A stretch of 64,000 bases of DNA from Mucilaginibacter terrigena (GCF_004168255.1 NZ_SEWG01000004.1:1-64000); one strand, 5' to 3'. Shown: positions 42,245-51,494, counted from the first letter of the stretch. The notes: a model not told the origin generated them from the sequence alone. Made by a program: numbers and translations.

Positions 42245-43558
42245 ATGAACCCCACTGATCCATCAAAATTCCCAACAGTAGTTATCATAGGCGGCGGCTT
42301 TGGCGGTTTGCAGGTAGCCAAACAACTTGCCGAAAAGCCGGTTGAGGTGATCCTTATTGATAAGCATAACTACCATACCTTTCAGCCCCTGTTGTACCAG
42401 GTGGCCACAGGCAGCTTAGAGGCAGAGTCGATCGCTTTTTCGCTGCGTAAGAATTTCGACGGGCAAAAAAACCTGCGGTTCCGCCATGCCGAGGTTAACC
42501 GGATAGATACAAACCGCAATACCGTTATTACTACCATTGGCGAAATAGCATATGATTACCTGGTTATCGCGACGGGCTCAACCACTAATTTTTTTGGTAA
42601 TAAAGAGATAGAGCACTATGCTATGCCCATGAAATCTATCCCCGAAGCGCTTAACCTGCGCTACATGGTGCTGCAAAACCTGGAGGAAGCCATTTTAAAG
42701 CCATCTAAAGAAGAACGCGCACCATACCTGGCATTCGTACTGGTTGGCGCCGGGCCTACCGGTGTAGAGCTTGCAGGCGCACTGGCCGAGCTGCGTAACC
42801 ACGTGCTGAATAAGGATTACCCCGAACTGATGAAGGACGAGATGAAAGTTTACCTGGTAGACTTTTTACCTAAGGTGCTGGGGCCTTTCTCTGACGAAGG
42901 ATCAAAAGCCGCGCAGGATTTTCTCCAAAACATGGGTGTGGAAGTGTTGCTGAATGTGAAAGTAGAAAGCTACGATGGCAACGAGATAAAATTTGAGGGC
43001 GGCAAAAGCATCCTTACCAAAAACGTGATCTGGAGTGCAGGTGTTATGGGAGTGGTACCCGATGGCGTATCAAAAGAAGCTATTGAAAAAGGTAACCGCA
43101 TTAAAACGGATACCATTTGCCGCGTTGTGGGCAGCAGTAATATATTTGCCATTGGTGATGTTGCCGCTATGATAACCGACGAAACCCCAAAAGGGCACCC
43201 CGGTGTGGCGCAGGTTGCCATACAGATGGGCGAAACCACGGGTAAAAACATATACAAGCTGATAAAAGGCGAACAAACCGTACCCTTTAAATATAATGAC
43301 AAAGGCTCTCTGGCTACCATAGGCCGCAACAAGGCCATAGCCGACCTGGGCAAGCTGAAATTCCAGGGATTTTTTGCCTGGCTGATATGGATGTTTGTAC
43401 ACCTGATATCGCTGATGGGGGGGCGCAACCGGGTTATCGTATTTATAAACTGGGTGGCCAGTTACGTTACCTACAATGGCGGCAGCAGGCTGATAATTCG
43501 TAACTTTAAACGCGAAGAGCTTGTACAGAAGGATGAGCAAGTTTCCAAACCCGATTAA
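42245..43558 (+). CDS. ndh: Type II NADH dehydrogenase (NDH-2)
   Basis: 437-residue FAD flavoprotein feeding electrons from NADH to quinone without proton pumping. FAD motif VVIIGGGFGGLQVAKQL at residues 12-28, NAD motif VLVGAGPTGVELAGAL (about 160-175), and FAIGDVAA near residue 300. A C-terminal amphipathic/hydrophobic part (about 375-412, WLIWMFVHLISLMGGRNRVIVFINW) attaches it to the membrane. Only three bases separate its stop from the HMG-CoA lyase start, which suggests one transcript. Confidence 0.93.
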   Translation: MNPTDPSKFPTVVIIGGGFGGLQVAKQLAEKPVEVILIDKHNYHTFQPLLYQVATGSLEAESIAFSLRKNFDGQKNLRFRHAEVNRIDTNRNTVITTIGEIAYDYLVIATGSTTNFFGNKEIEHYAMPMKSIPEALNLRYMVLQNLEEAILKPSKEERAPYLAFVLVGAGPTGVELAGALAELRNHVLNKDYPELMKDEMKVYLVDFLPKVLGPFSDEGSKAAQDFLQNMGVEVLLNVKVESYDGNEIKFEGGKSILTKNVIWSAGVMGVVPDGVSKEAIEKGNRIKTDTICRVVGSSNIFAIGDVAAMITDETPKGHPGVAQVAIQMGETTGKNIYKLIKGEQTVPFKYNDKGSLATIGRNKAIADLGKLKFQGFFAWLIWMFVHLISLMGGRNRVIVFINWVASYVTYNGGSRLIIRNFKREELVQKDEQVSKPD

Positions 43559-43561
43559 CCA

Positions 43562-44419
43562 ATGGCCGAACATATTAAAATAACCGAATGCCCCCGCGAT
43601 GCCATGCAGGGTTTGCATGATTTTGTGCCTACCGCTGTTAAGGCCGAATACATTAACCTGCTGCTGCAGGTGGGTTTTGATACCATTGATTTTGGCAGCT
43701 TCGTATCGCCAAAAGCCATACCGCAGTTGCGAGATACCGCCGAAGTTTTGAGTAAGCTTGATTTGGATAATACCCAATCGAAGTTACTGGCTATTATAGC
43801 CAATTACCGTGGGGCCGAAGACGCGGTTGTACACCCCGGGATCCACTACCTGGGCTATCCTTTTTCCATATCCGAAACCTTCCAGCTGCGAAACACCAAT
43901 ACAACCATTGCGCAGGCGTTTGATAATGTAAAGCGGATAAACGAATTGTGTAGCGCTAATAATAAAAGCCTGCTTATTTACCTGTCTATGGGTTTTGGTA
44001 ACCCTTACGGGGACGAGTGGAATACCGGAATAGTACAGCACTGGGCGCAAAAAATGATAGATGAAGGGATTGGTTACATTGCTCTTTCAGATACCATCGG
44101 CGTAGCCACACCCGAGCAAATAAGCAGCCTGTACCCTGCCCTGGTCAATTTATCAGCAATAACCGAGTTTGGTGTACATCTGCATTCTACTCCCGCCACC
44201 TGGCAGGAAAAGATAAATGCCGCTTATGAAAGTGGCTGTACCAGGTTTGATGTGGCCCTAAAAGGTTATGGCGGCTGCCCAATGGCCGCAGATGACCTTA
44301 CAGGCAACATCGCCACCGAAAACCTGGTAGCATACCTGCTTCACCAAAACATCGACCTGGGGCTTAATTTAGACAAACTAAGCGAAGCGATGGATTACTC
44401 CGTAAAAGTGTTTGGGTAA
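43562..44419 (+). CDS. Hydroxymethylglutaryl-CoA lyase
   Basis: 285-residue TIM-barrel lyase of the DRE-TIM family, splitting HMG-CoA to acetoacetate and acetyl-CoA in leucine breakdown. ITECPRDAMQG carries the catalytic Arg/Asp, GVHLHSTP the metal His pair, and the active-site loop is ALKGYGGCPMA with the catalytic Cys; the usual GLGGCPYA is changed to GYGGCPMA. Only three bases downstream of ndh. Other acyl-CoA lyases of this family cannot be ruled out. Confidence 0.9.
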   Translation: MAEHIKITECPRDAMQGLHDFVPTAVKAEYINLLLQVGFDTIDFGSFVSPKAIPQLRDTAEVLSKLDLDNTQSKLLAIIANYRGAEDAVVHPGIHYLGYPFSISETFQLRNTNTTIAQAFDNVKRINELCSANNKSLLIYLSMGFGNPYGDEWNTGIVQHWAQKMIDEGIGYIALSDTIGVATPEQISSLYPALVNLSAITEFGVHLHSTPATWQEKINAAYESGCTRFDVALKGYGGCPMAADDLTGNIATENLVAYLLHQNIDLGLNLDKLSEAMDYSVKVFG

Positions 44420-44502
44420 CTCGCTGCCGCGAGATCGGCGCAGCGTTATCCCGTGGTATATCCCGGTGCAAGCCAAGGACTGAAAACCCGCGGTAGCAAA
44501 TA

Positions 44503-44535
44503 AATCCGAAATCGAAAATTCGAAATTCGAAATTA
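44503..44535. repeat. AAATCCGAAATCG/CGAAATTCG array
   Basis: AAATCCGAAATCGAAAATTC followed by GAAATTCGAAATT, ending at the 3' end of the GNAT gene. Same family as 24-90, 22648-22677 and 52283-52308. Confidence 0.65.
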
Positions 44536-44958
44536 CTTCCTCACCATCTTATAATGCCTTATCCCGGCTTCTTCAAACTCGGGGCCGGTTTTTTCAAAGC
44601 CAAACCGCTCGTAAAGGGTTACCGCATGTATTTGAGCGTGCAGGTAAACGTAGGTGGCGTCGGCAGGCAGATCGGCCAGAACAGCCTTTACAAGCTCCTG
44701 TCCTACACCATACCCTCTAAATTTCGACAATACAGCAAATCGTTCCAACTTATACCCCTTATCGGTTTTGCGCCAGCGCGATGCCCCGGCGGGTTCCCCA
44801 TCAACAGTAGCTAAAAAATGGGTCGATTCATCTTCAAATTCCCACTCTAACTCGGGCGGGCAATTCTGTTCGCCAACAAATACTTCGCGCCTAATGGCAA
44901 ATACTTTTTCAAGGTCGGCTGGGTCACTTACTTTTCTTACTTCTGCTTTCGGTGGCAT
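44533..44958 (-). CDS. GNAT-family N-acetyltransferase
   Basis: 141 residues with the GNAT fold: FAIRREVFVGEQNCPPELEWE at the start, acetyl-CoA loop VLSKFRGYGVGQELVKAVL (about 80-98, the R/Q-x-x-G-x-G/A pattern) and LHAQIHAVTLYERFGFEKTG. The family opening resembles the YjcF/ElaA-type small acetyltransferases. Its substrate is unknown. The ATG at 44958 (MPPKAEVRK) is inside the upstream gene, overlapping it by 35 bases, so the two are probably coupled. Confidence 0.87.
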   Translation of the reverse strand: MPPKAEVRKVSDPADLEKVFAIRREVFVGEQNCPPELEWEFEDESTHFLATVDGEPAGASRWRKTDKGYKLERFAVLSKFRGYGVGQELVKAVLADLPADATYVYLHAQIHAVTLYERFGFEKTGPEFEEAGIRHYKMVRK

Positions 44959-45430
44959 TTTGATAATGCTTTTTAGATTTGTATCCTGATAACTTGGTGT
45001 TATGATTCTCTTCGGCAGCATCTATCGAATGCGTACAGGTAAGATCATCTTCATCCTCGGCTAATTTAGATAATCTAATGTAAAATTTATACAGGTGGTC
45101 AAGTTCCTGCTCGGTAAGGTCCTCAATATTTACCATGCGGTTACTTGCTCCAGCATGCGAAGCCAGCAATTCGTTCAGTTTTAGGTGTACTGCCTTTGAA
45201 TCCTTGTTCTGCGATTTCTGGATCAGGAACACCATTAAAAAGGTAACGATAGTTGTACCTGTATTAATAATAAGCTGCCAGGTATCCGAATAATTGAAAA
45301 TTGGCCCTGTAACTATCCAGATAATAATTACGGTTATGGCGGTAATAAACGCCCCCGAGCTGCCGGTTGCTACAGTAGCCCAGTTGGCAAACCTTTCAAA
45401 TAAATGCTTTTTTTTATGGTGAACGCTCAT
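44924..45430 (-). CDS. Low-affinity iron permease-like (PF04120) membrane protein
   Basis: 168 residues. Two close transmembrane segments (about 26-48 and 55-75) with FERFANWATVATGSSGAFI and the NTGTTIVTFLMVFLIQKSQN core of the family, followed by a long charged cytosolic tail (about 80-168) ending KKHYQNATESRSKKSK. Despite the name, iron transport by bacterial members is not established; the small size argues for a different role. The ATG at 45430 is preferred over an upstream TTG 14 codons earlier. Confidence 0.8.
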   Translation of the reverse strand: MSVHHKKKHLFERFANWATVATGSSGAFITAITVIIIWIVTGPIFNYSDTWQLIINTGTTIVTFLMVFLIQKSQNKDSKAVHLKLNELLASHAGASNRMVNIEDLTEQELDHLYKFYIRLSKLAEDEDDLTCTHSIDAAEENHNTKLSGYKSKKHYQNATESRSKKSK

Positions 45431-45458
45431 AGCTTTATAATTACTAAAGCTACAACTA

Positions 45459-45496
45459 AAAAAAACCGCCAATGTTTATCACAAAGGCGGTTTTTT
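45459..45496. terminator. Terminator after fba, bidirectional
   Basis: AAAAAACCGCC and GGCGGTTTTTT around a 15-nt loop. On the minus strand it ends the fba transcript; A- and T-runs allow both directions. Confidence 0.85.
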
Positions 45497-45518
45497 ATTC
45501 TTATTGGTTTTTAAACGC

Positions 45519-46598
45519 TTACAGCTTGCTGTTTACGTCGATACAGTTAAGATCGCCAAAAGCTTCGGTAAGCCTTTTTACAAAGCTTTCTTCGGCTTTA
45601 CGTAACCAAACGCGCGGGTCGTAATATTTTTTGTTTGGCGAATCGTCACCATCAGGGCTGCCAATTTGTGTTTGCAAATAGCCCTCTTTTGCCTGGTAGT
45701 AATCTCTTATGCCTTCCCAAAATGCAAACTGCATATCGGTATCAATATTCATTTTGATAGCGCCGTATGAGATCGCTTCGCGGATCTCTTCCTGGCTTGA
45801 GCCCGAACCACCGTGGAACACAAAATTGATAGGTTTCTCGGCAGTAAGTTTGTGTTTCTCCTTTAAAAACTCTTGTGAGTTGTGCAGGATAACCGGTTGT
45901 AATTTAACGTTACCCGGCTTGTATACACCATGCACGTTACCAAATGCAGCAGCAATGGTAAAACGGTGGCTCACTTTAGAAAGTTCTTCGTAAGCGTAAG
46001 CAACCTCTTCCGGCTGGGTATATAAACGCGAGCTATCAACATCAGAGTTGTCAACACCGTCTTCTTCACCGCCGGTAACACCAAGCTCGATCTCTACTGT
46101 CATGCCCATTTTGGCCATGCGCTCAAGGTATTTGGCAGATATTTCAATATTTTCTTCAATCGGCTCTTCAGAAAGATCAAGCATATGCGATGAGAACAAC
46201 GGCTTGCCGGTTTCAGCAAAAAATTTCTCGCCATGTTCTAACAAACCATCAATCCATGGTAATAATTTTTTTGCAGCATGGTCGGTATGCAAAATAACAG
46301 CAACGCCATAATGCTCGGCTAATAAATGCACGTGCTTGGCGGCAGATACGCCACCTAAAATGCAGGCCTGTAGTTTTGAGTTATCTAACGATTTACCGGC
46401 ATAAAACTGCGCGCCACCATTTGATAACTGAATAATAACAGGCGATTTTACAGCAGCAGCTGTTTCCATTACCGCGTTAATAGTATTTGTGCCGATAACG
46501 TTAACGGCAGGTAAAGCAAACTGATGTTTTTTAGCTGCTTCAAATAGTTCCTGCACCTGATCTCCGTGCAGAACACCTTTAATATTTTTTAAATCCAT
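45519..46598 (-). CDS. fbaA: Class II fructose-bisphosphate aldolase
   Basis: 359-residue zinc enzyme splitting fructose 1,6-bisphosphate in glycolysis. Zinc site HTDHAAKK (about residue 100), VEIELGVTGGEEDGVDN (about 172-188) and NFVFHGGSGSSQEEI, the second zinc/substrate loop; INTDTQ-like segment is NIDTDMQFAFWEGIRDYY. Length and order match the E. coli FbaA class IIA form. It has its own promoter and terminator. Confidence 0.96.
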   Translation of the reverse strand: MDLKNIKGVLHGDQVQELFEAAKKHQFALPAVNVIGTNTINAVMETAAAVKSPVIIQLSNGGAQFYAGKSLDNSKLQACILGGVSAAKHVHLLAEHYGVAVILHTDHAAKKLLPWIDGLLEHGEKFFAETGKPLFSSHMLDLSEEPIEENIEISAKYLERMAKMGMTVEIELGVTGGEEDGVDNSDVDSSRLYTQPEEVAYAYEELSKVSHRFTIAAAFGNVHGVYKPGNVKLQPVILHNSQEFLKEKHKLTAEKPINFVFHGGSGSSQEEIREAISYGAIKMNIDTDMQFAFWEGIRDYYQAKEGYLQTQIGSPDGDDSPNKKYYDPRVWLRKAEESFVKRLTEAFGDLNCIDVNSKL

Positions 46599-46616
46599 GA
46601 GCGTATGTTTGGGCCT

Positions 46617-46624
46617 CGAAGTTA
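46617..46624 (-). promoter_or_regulatory. Possible -7 box TAACTTCG for fba
   Basis: On the minus strand TAACTTCG, one base off TAnnTTTG and the same variant as the trpS box, 19 bases before the ATG. Confidence 0.45.
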
Positions 46625-46852
46625 TAAAAATTATGGGTTTTACCTATATGATTGTTAAAGTTTTAAGCATCAAAACGTTTTAAAAAGCAATAATTGGCCT
46701 AAAAATGCGCGCATAACAATAAGCAAGGTGTTATTTTTACACTTACCCGCCCCATTAAAAGCATTATCACAAGTTTAACTTCTGTTAACATTTACAAACT
46801 TGTTGTGATATTTTTTGTTTCTTTGCAGTACTTGAAAGACTTAGAAATAGAC

Positions 46853-47734
46853 ATGGCGTGGTTTAAGCGAGAAATTAAAGGGATAATTACGACTACTGAG
46901 GAAAAAAAAGAGGCCCCCGATGGCATCTGGAATAAATGCCCTCAATGTAAGAAACCGTTGCATTACTCAGAGCAGGTTGAAAACCAATACGTTTGCCACT
47001 ACTGTGGCTACCATTTGCGCATTGGTTCAAAAGAATATTTTTCTGTTTTGTTTGATGATAACCAGTTTACCGAACTGTTTACCACCCTGCACTCGGGCGA
47101 CCCATTGCACTTTACCGATACCAAAAAATATACCGACAGGCTTAAGGAAACCAAAAACAAAACCGGGTTAACCGATGCCATCCGTGCCGCTCATGGTAAA
47201 ATGAACGGAGAGGAACTGGTTATTGCCTGTATGGATTTTACCTTTATAGGTGGCTCTATGGGGTCGGTTGTGGGCGAAAAGATAGCGCGTTCTATCGATC
47301 ATAGCATAGCCAATAAGATCCCTTTCCTGATGATCTCAAAATCTGGCGGTGCACGGATGATGGAGGCTGCGTTCTCGTTAATGCAAATGGCCAAAACATC
47401 GGCTAAGCTGGCGTTGCTAAGCCAGGCTAAAATCCCTTATATATCTTTATTAACCGACCCAACTACCGGTGGTGTAACCGCATCATACGCTATGCTGGGC
47501 GATATCAACATTGCCGAGCCGGGTTCGCTGATTGGTTTTGCAGGCCCAAGGGTTATTAAAGAAACTATCAAAAAAGATCTGCCAAAAGGTTTCCAAACCG
47601 CGGAATTTGTGCAGGAGCATGGTTTCCTTGACTTTATAGTTGACCGCAGGGAAATGAAAGAGAAACTAGCATCATTCCTTAAAATGCTTGCGCCGGTCTC
47701 TGCTAAAGAAGAAAAAACTGAGCCGCAGGCATAA
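46853..47734 (+). CDS. accD: Acetyl-CoA carboxylase carboxyltransferase subunit beta
   Basis: 293 residues. Zinc ribbon with four Cys ([13 protein letters not shown] ... CHYCGYH, about residues 27-50), then the carboxyltransferase domain with [29 protein letters not shown] and [16 protein letters not shown]. It makes malonyl-CoA for fatty acid synthesis with AccA, which is not in the window. The ATG at 46853 starts [10 protein letters not shown]; the frame upstream carries T-rich promoter DNA, so a longer start is unlikely. A strong terminator follows. Confidence 0.95.
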   Translation: MAWFKREIKGIITTTEEKKEAPDGIWNKCPQCKKPLHYSEQVENQYVCHYCGYHLRIGSKEYFSVLFDDNQFTELFTTLHSGDPLHFTDTKKYTDRLKETKNKTGLTDAIRAAHGKMNGEELVIACMDFTFIGGSMGSVVGEKIARSIDHSIANKIPFLMISKSGGARMMEAAFSLMQMAKTSAKLALLSQAKIPYISLLTDPTTGGVTASYAMLGDINIAEPGSLIGFAGPRVIKETIKKDLPKGFQTAEFVQEHGFLDFIVDRREMKEKLASFLKMLAPVSAKEEKTEPQA

Positions 47735-47753
47735 GTAAAAATATAATCCACAA

Positions 47754-47790
47754 AAAGGCCATTCGTTAGTTTTACGAATGGCCTTTTTCT
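47754..47790 (+). terminator. Terminator after accD
   Basis: 15-bp perfect stem AAAAAGGCCATTCGT / ACGAATGGCCTTTTT with a 7-nt loop and T-rich tail. Confidence 0.93.
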
Positions 47791-47802
47791 TTTTAACCCT
47801 AA

Positions 47803-47893
47803 TTGTCATTCTGAACGAAGTGAAGAATCTATTAATGAACTATGCATGCGAACATGCAGGCGATTAGATCCTTCGTCCCTCAGGATGACAAAT
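47803..47893. repeat. ATTGTCATTCTGAACGAAG...CAGGATGACAAAT inverted repeat
   Basis: Second copy of the 10513-10598 family (AGAATCT ... AGATCCTTCG inner arms, and a GCATGCGAACATGC mini-palindrome in the middle). It lies between the accD terminator and the convergent small gene. Confidence 0.85.
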
Positions 47894-47900
47894 CTTAAAC

Positions 47901-48191
47901 CTATATCCCTTCAGTACCCGGCTCATGCCCTACCATACGGCCGGTTGTACGGCCATGGTTACGACTGGCAAAATCTGTTTTTGTCGCAGCGCCTTCAGAC
48001 GGAAACTCGTGCCTTTCGGGTGGTGTTACATCATTTTGTTCGCTAAAGGATGTATCCGCGCCTTCACGTGGCTGGTCGCGCTCGGTTTGCTGACTGTATC
48101 CTGTGCCTTCGTTATTGGATTGGCTTTCTTCAGGATTTTCGTTCGGGTTATGGTTGGGAGTGTACTCCGGTTTGCTTTCGTTATTTTCCAT
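47901..48191 (-). CDS. Low-complexity hydrophilic protein, unknown function
   Basis: 96 residues, rich in Asn, Glu, Gln, Pro, Thr, Gly with almost no hydrophobic residues (ESKPEYTPNHNPNENPEES), so disordered. It has no signal peptide or motif. Start ATG at 48191 and normal codon use suggest a real gene; similar small disordered stress-type proteins are common in this family of bacteria, but I cannot assign a function. Its neighbour at 48326 is also low-complexity and faces the same way. Confidence 0.55.
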   Translation of the reverse strand: MENNESKPEYTPNHNPNENPEESQSNNEGTGYSQQTERDQPREGADTSFSEQNDVTPPERHEFPSEGAATKTDFASRNHGRTTGRMVGHEPGTEGI

Positions 48192-48255
48192 GGTATTTAG
48201 TTTTTAATTGTTAATAATAATTAATCAAAAACGCGGCCACAATTGGCAAAAACAA

Positions 48256-48313
48256 CATTTTGTTTTAGGAATTAAAAAGATCCGGGTAGAAGCTTTAATC
48301 CTAAAACAAAATG
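48256..48313. terminator. Inverted repeat between the two low-complexity genes
   Basis: CATTTTGTTTTAGGA (48256-48270) and TCCTAAAACAAAATG (48299-48313), perfect 15-bp arms extended by AT pairs, downstream of the 48326 gene. A weak terminator or a repeat. Confidence 0.6.
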
Positions 48314-48325
48314 AAGCACTAAATA

Positions 48326-48778
48326 TTATACAATACCCGGGCGGGCACTGTCGCTTGATGGATCTGCGTTAACGTCTTCATCCGTATCGGCATCTTCCGA
48401 ATCGGTATCAAGTTCATCGTCACTATCCGTTTCATCGTCAGACAGGTCACCACCTCCGGCTAAGTCAGCATCGCTGCCGCCTGTACTATCGCCAAAACCG
48501 CTACCCTGGTCCGACGAAAAGCCGCCCGCTGTATTGCCGCCGGTATTGTTGCCCATGCCATCACCCTGGTTTGATGCATAACCGCCTGTTGTGTTGCCAC
48601 CACCTTCGGTATCATCAAGGTTGCTGCTTTCGCCGGTGCCGCTGTCTGTATCGGTACCATTGTTAAAATTTTGATTTTCGGTTTCGCCATTGCCGGCTGT
48701 ACCAAAAGAGTTGGAGCCTCCGCCCTGGTTCTGATCAGTTGAATCATTGTTCCAGGTGTTGTCGTTTGTAGTTATCAT
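48326..48778 (-). CDS. Gly/Asp/Ser-rich acidic protein with internal repeats
   Basis: 150 residues of very low complexity. The middle (about 60-105) repeats a roughly 20-22-residue unit around TGGYASNQGDGMGNNTGG / AGGFSSDQGSGFGDSTGG, and the last third is an acidic Asp/Glu/Ser run (SDDETDSDDELDTDSED). No signal peptide is visible, so secretion is uncertain. An antisense frame also opens across it, a product of the base composition. Possibly a calcium-binding or osmotic/desiccation-type disordered protein; no function is assigned. Confidence 0.55.
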   Translation of the reverse strand: MITTNDNTWNNDSTDQNQGGGSNSFGTAGNGETENQNFNNGTDTDSGTGESSNLDDTEGGGNTTGGYASNQGDGMGNNTGGNTAGGFSSDQGSGFGDSTGGSDADLAGGGDLSDDETDSDDELDTDSEDADTDEDVNADPSSDSARPGIV

Positions 48779-48862
48779 AGGTTTTGTTTTTAATATACAT
48801 AACTAACCTATGAATCAAATAGATTGTTTGAACTTATTTTCAAATAAAGATAATATTTTAAC

Positions 48863-49999
48863 TTAAATTACAATCATGCACAACTCCTTCAACTTGGCTA
48901 CTGTGTAATCCACCTCATCTTTGGTATTGTATTTAGAGAACGAGAACCTAACGGATGGCCTGTCGGGATTGGCACCTATAGCCGTTAACACATGCGAACC
49001 AATATCCGTGCCCGAACTGCACGCGCTGCCGCCCGATGCCGAAATACCGGCAATGTCCAGGTTAAATAACAGCATATCCGCCATTTCCATTTCGGGGAAA
49101 GATACGTTTAACACGGTGTATAAACTTTTGGCCGGATCAGTTTCGCCATTGAATTGTACACCCGGGACGTTTTGCTCCAATTGCGCTTTCATATAGCTCT
49201 TCAGGTCCTGTATGTAAGCCTGGTGAGCATCCATATCGGCATAAGCCATTTCAAGTGCTTTGGCAAGGCCTGCAATGCCGTATACGTTCTCGGTACCACC
49301 ACGCATATTGCGCTCCTGTGATCCGCCGTATATCATCGGGTTAATTTTAACTTTATGGTTGATGTGTAAAAAACCTATACCTTTTGGCCCGTGCAGCTTA
49401 TGTGCCGCGCATACCATAAAATGCAATTTAAGCTTGTTCAGATCATGCTTATAGTGGCCCACTGTCTGCACCGTATCGCTATGATACATGGCGTTGTAAG
49501 CCTCGCAAAGCTCTCCTACGCGCTCAATATCCGTTAAGGTGCCCAACTCGTTGTTGGCGTGCATCAGGGATACAAAGCTGCGGTTGTTGTTTTTTAGTAA
49601 AGTTTCCAGGTGGTCGTAATCAACGTTGCCTTTACAATCTACATCGGCGTAGCTTAATTTGATAACACCTGCCTTTTCCATGGCCTGCAACGTGTGTATA
49701 ACGGCATGGTGTTCCAGTTTGGTAGTAATAGCGTGGGTTAGTTTATGATCAACAATACCGCAGCGGATGGCAGTATTATCGGCCTCGGTACCGCCGCTGG
49801 TAAAAAATATTTCGGCAGGCGAGGTATGCAACAGGCTTGCTATAGTTTTGCGCGAGCGCTCTATCAGCGTACGCACCTCGCGCCCGTGCGAGTGAATTGA
49901 CGAAGGATTGCCAAACTGGCTTTCCATAACCTTGTACATTTCCTTTAAAACCTCAGGATCAAGCGCGGTAGTAGCGGCGTTGTCAAAATAAACTCGCAT
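48863..49999 (-). CDS. Cysteine desulfurase (NifS/IscS family)
   Basis: 378-residue PLP enzyme supplying sulfur for Fe-S clusters and tRNA thiolation. YFDNAATTALDPEV start, PLP Lys in VCAAHKLHGPKGIGFL (about residue 200), and the sulfur-carrying Cys in SGGSACSSGTDIGSHVL (about residue 325). The IscS/NifS group rather than SufS. iscU or other assembly genes are not adjacent, so a tRNA-modifying role is as likely. It precedes glmM's 3' end on the same strand with a 74-base gap. Confidence 0.93.
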   Translation of the reverse strand: MRVYFDNAATTALDPEVLKEMYKVMESQFGNPSSIHSHGREVRTLIERSRKTIASLLHTSPAEIFFTSGGTEADNTAIRCGIVDHKLTHAITTKLEHHAVIHTLQAMEKAGVIKLSYADVDCKGNVDYDHLETLLKNNNRSFVSLMHANNELGTLTDIERVGELCEAYNAMYHSDTVQTVGHYKHDLNKLKLHFMVCAAHKLHGPKGIGFLHINHKVKINPMIYGGSQERNMRGGTENVYGIAGLAKALEMAYADMDAHQAYIQDLKSYMKAQLEQNVPGVQFNGETDPAKSLYTVLNVSFPEMEMADMLLFNLDIAGISASGGSACSSGTDIGSHVLTAIGANPDRPSVRFSFSKYNTKDEVDYTVAKLKELCMIVI

Positions 50000-50073
50000 C
50001 GTTTCTTTAATTATTATGGTCAGTAAAAATAACAGTTAACCAGCAGGATTCCCCAACCCTAAAGATTTACCTG

Positions 50074-51465
50074 CTATTCGTTCAAATTCAAAATTTCTTT
50101 TATATCGGCAATTATCTTGTTGGCCAAACTCTCCGCAACAGCTTCCGAATTTGCTTCGGAATAAATACGGATTATAGGCTCGGTGTTTGACCTGCGCAGG
50201 TGTACCCATTGCTTATCAAACTCTATTTTTAAACCATCGATAGTTGAGTGCGGCTGCTGCTGGTATTTTTCTTCCACCTTTAACAGCAGGGCATCTATAT
50301 CCATTTCGGGCGTTAACGTAATCTTATTTTTAGATATAAAGTAGCTTGGGTACGAGGCCCTTAGAACAGATACTGGCTTACCGTAATTGGCTAAATGAGT
50401 TAAAAACAAAGCTATACCAACCAAGGCGTCGCGGCCGTAATGCAGTTCGGGATAAATAACCCCTCCGTTACCTTCTCCGCCTATAATGGCATTAACTTCT
50501 TTCATTTTATTCACCACGTTTACCTCACCTACCGCGGCGGCATGGTATTCGCCGCCGGCATCTTCCGTTACATCGCGCAGGGCACGGGTTGATGACAGGT
50601 TTGACACGGTATTACCTTTTGTGTTCTTCAATACGTAATCGGCAACGGCTACAAGGGTGTATTCCTCGCCAAACATGCTACCATCCTCGCAAACAAAGCA
50701 CAAGCGGTCAACATCAGGGTCAACAGCTATACCCAGGTCAGCTTTGGTTTTTAAAACCTCCTGCGACAAGGCTACCAAATTTTCGGGCAATGGCTCCGGG
50801 TTGTGCGGGAAGTGCCCGTCGGGCTCGCAATAAAGCTCGTGAACAACTTCTACACCCAGCGCCTTTAACAAGGCCGGCACAAAAATACCGCCCGTTGAGT
50901 TTACACAGTCGATAGCTACTTTAAAGTTAGCTTTTTTAATGGCGGCAACATCTACTAAAGGTAGCGCCAACACTTTGTCGATGTGTTTTTGCAGGTAGCT
51001 GTCATCATTAATAACCGTACCCAGATCGTTTACATCGGCATATATAAAATCGCTGTTTTCGGCAATTTCTAAAACCTCTTTACCATCAACATCGCTGATG
51101 AACTCGCCTTTTTCGTTCAATAATTTAAGGGCGTTCCATTGTTTTGGGTTATGGCTGGCGGTAAGGATGATACCACCAGCAGCCTTTTCATCGGGCACGG
51201 CAACTTCTACAGTTGGGGTGGTTGAAAGGCCAAGGTCTATCACATCGATACCCAAACCCTGTAGTGTACCAATAACCAGGTTGTTTACCATACTGCCCGA
51301 CAGGCGGGCATCGCGGCCCAACACTATCTTTTTGATACCCGTACGCTTTACTGCCCAGCTACCGTATGCAGATGTAAATTTAACAATATCCAATGGGGTT
51401 AAGCCATCGCCGGCCGCACCACCTATGGTACCCCTTATGCCCGAAATTGATTTTATGAGTGTCAA
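50074..51465 (-). CDS. glmM: Phosphoglucosamine mutase
   Basis: 463-residue alpha-D-phosphohexomutase turning glucosamine 6-phosphate into glucosamine 1-phosphate for peptidoglycan and LPS. Phosphoserine loop TASHNPKQWNALK (about residue 94), metal loop DPDVDRLCFV (about 240), sugar loop GGEGNGGVI and phosphate site RRSNTEPIIRIY. The start is a TTG at 51465 (MTLIKSISGIRGTIG): a longer TTG frame at 51489 lies inside the TACTTTTG promoter box, which rules it out. Distinction from phosphomannomutase is by family resemblance. Confidence 0.9.
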   Translation of the reverse strand: MTLIKSISGIRGTIGGAAGDGLTPLDIVKFTSAYGSWAVKRTGIKKIVLGRDARLSGSMVNNLVIGTLQGLGIDVIDLGLSTTPTVEVAVPDEKAAGGIILTASHNPKQWNALKLLNEKGEFISDVDGKEVLEIAENSDFIYADVNDLGTVINDDSYLQKHIDKVLALPLVDVAAIKKANFKVAIDCVNSTGGIFVPALLKALGVEVVHELYCEPDGHFPHNPEPLPENLVALSQEVLKTKADLGIAVDPDVDRLCFVCEDGSMFGEEYTLVAVADYVLKNTKGNTVSNLSSTRALRDVTEDAGGEYHAAAVGEVNVVNKMKEVNAIIGGEGNGGVIYPELHYGRDALVGIALFLTHLANYGKPVSVLRASYPSYFISKNKITLTPEMDIDALLLKVEEKYQQQPHSTIDGLKIEFDKQWVHLRRSNTEPIIRIYSEANSEAVAESLANKIIADIKEILNLNE

Positions 51466-51486
51466 AATGTATAGATGATTAAGCCG

Positions 51487-51494
51487 CAAAAGTA
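51487..51494 (-). promoter_or_regulatory. -7 box TACTTTTG for glmM
   Basis: Exact match on the minus strand, 21 bases before the TTG start. It overlaps an upstream in-frame TTG and so decides the start codon. Confidence 0.7.

Noticed and set aside
48460..48747. Frame of 95 residues overlapping the acidic protein
   Set aside because: It is an offset reading of the same repeats and has no start context or motif; a shadow of the gene at 48326.
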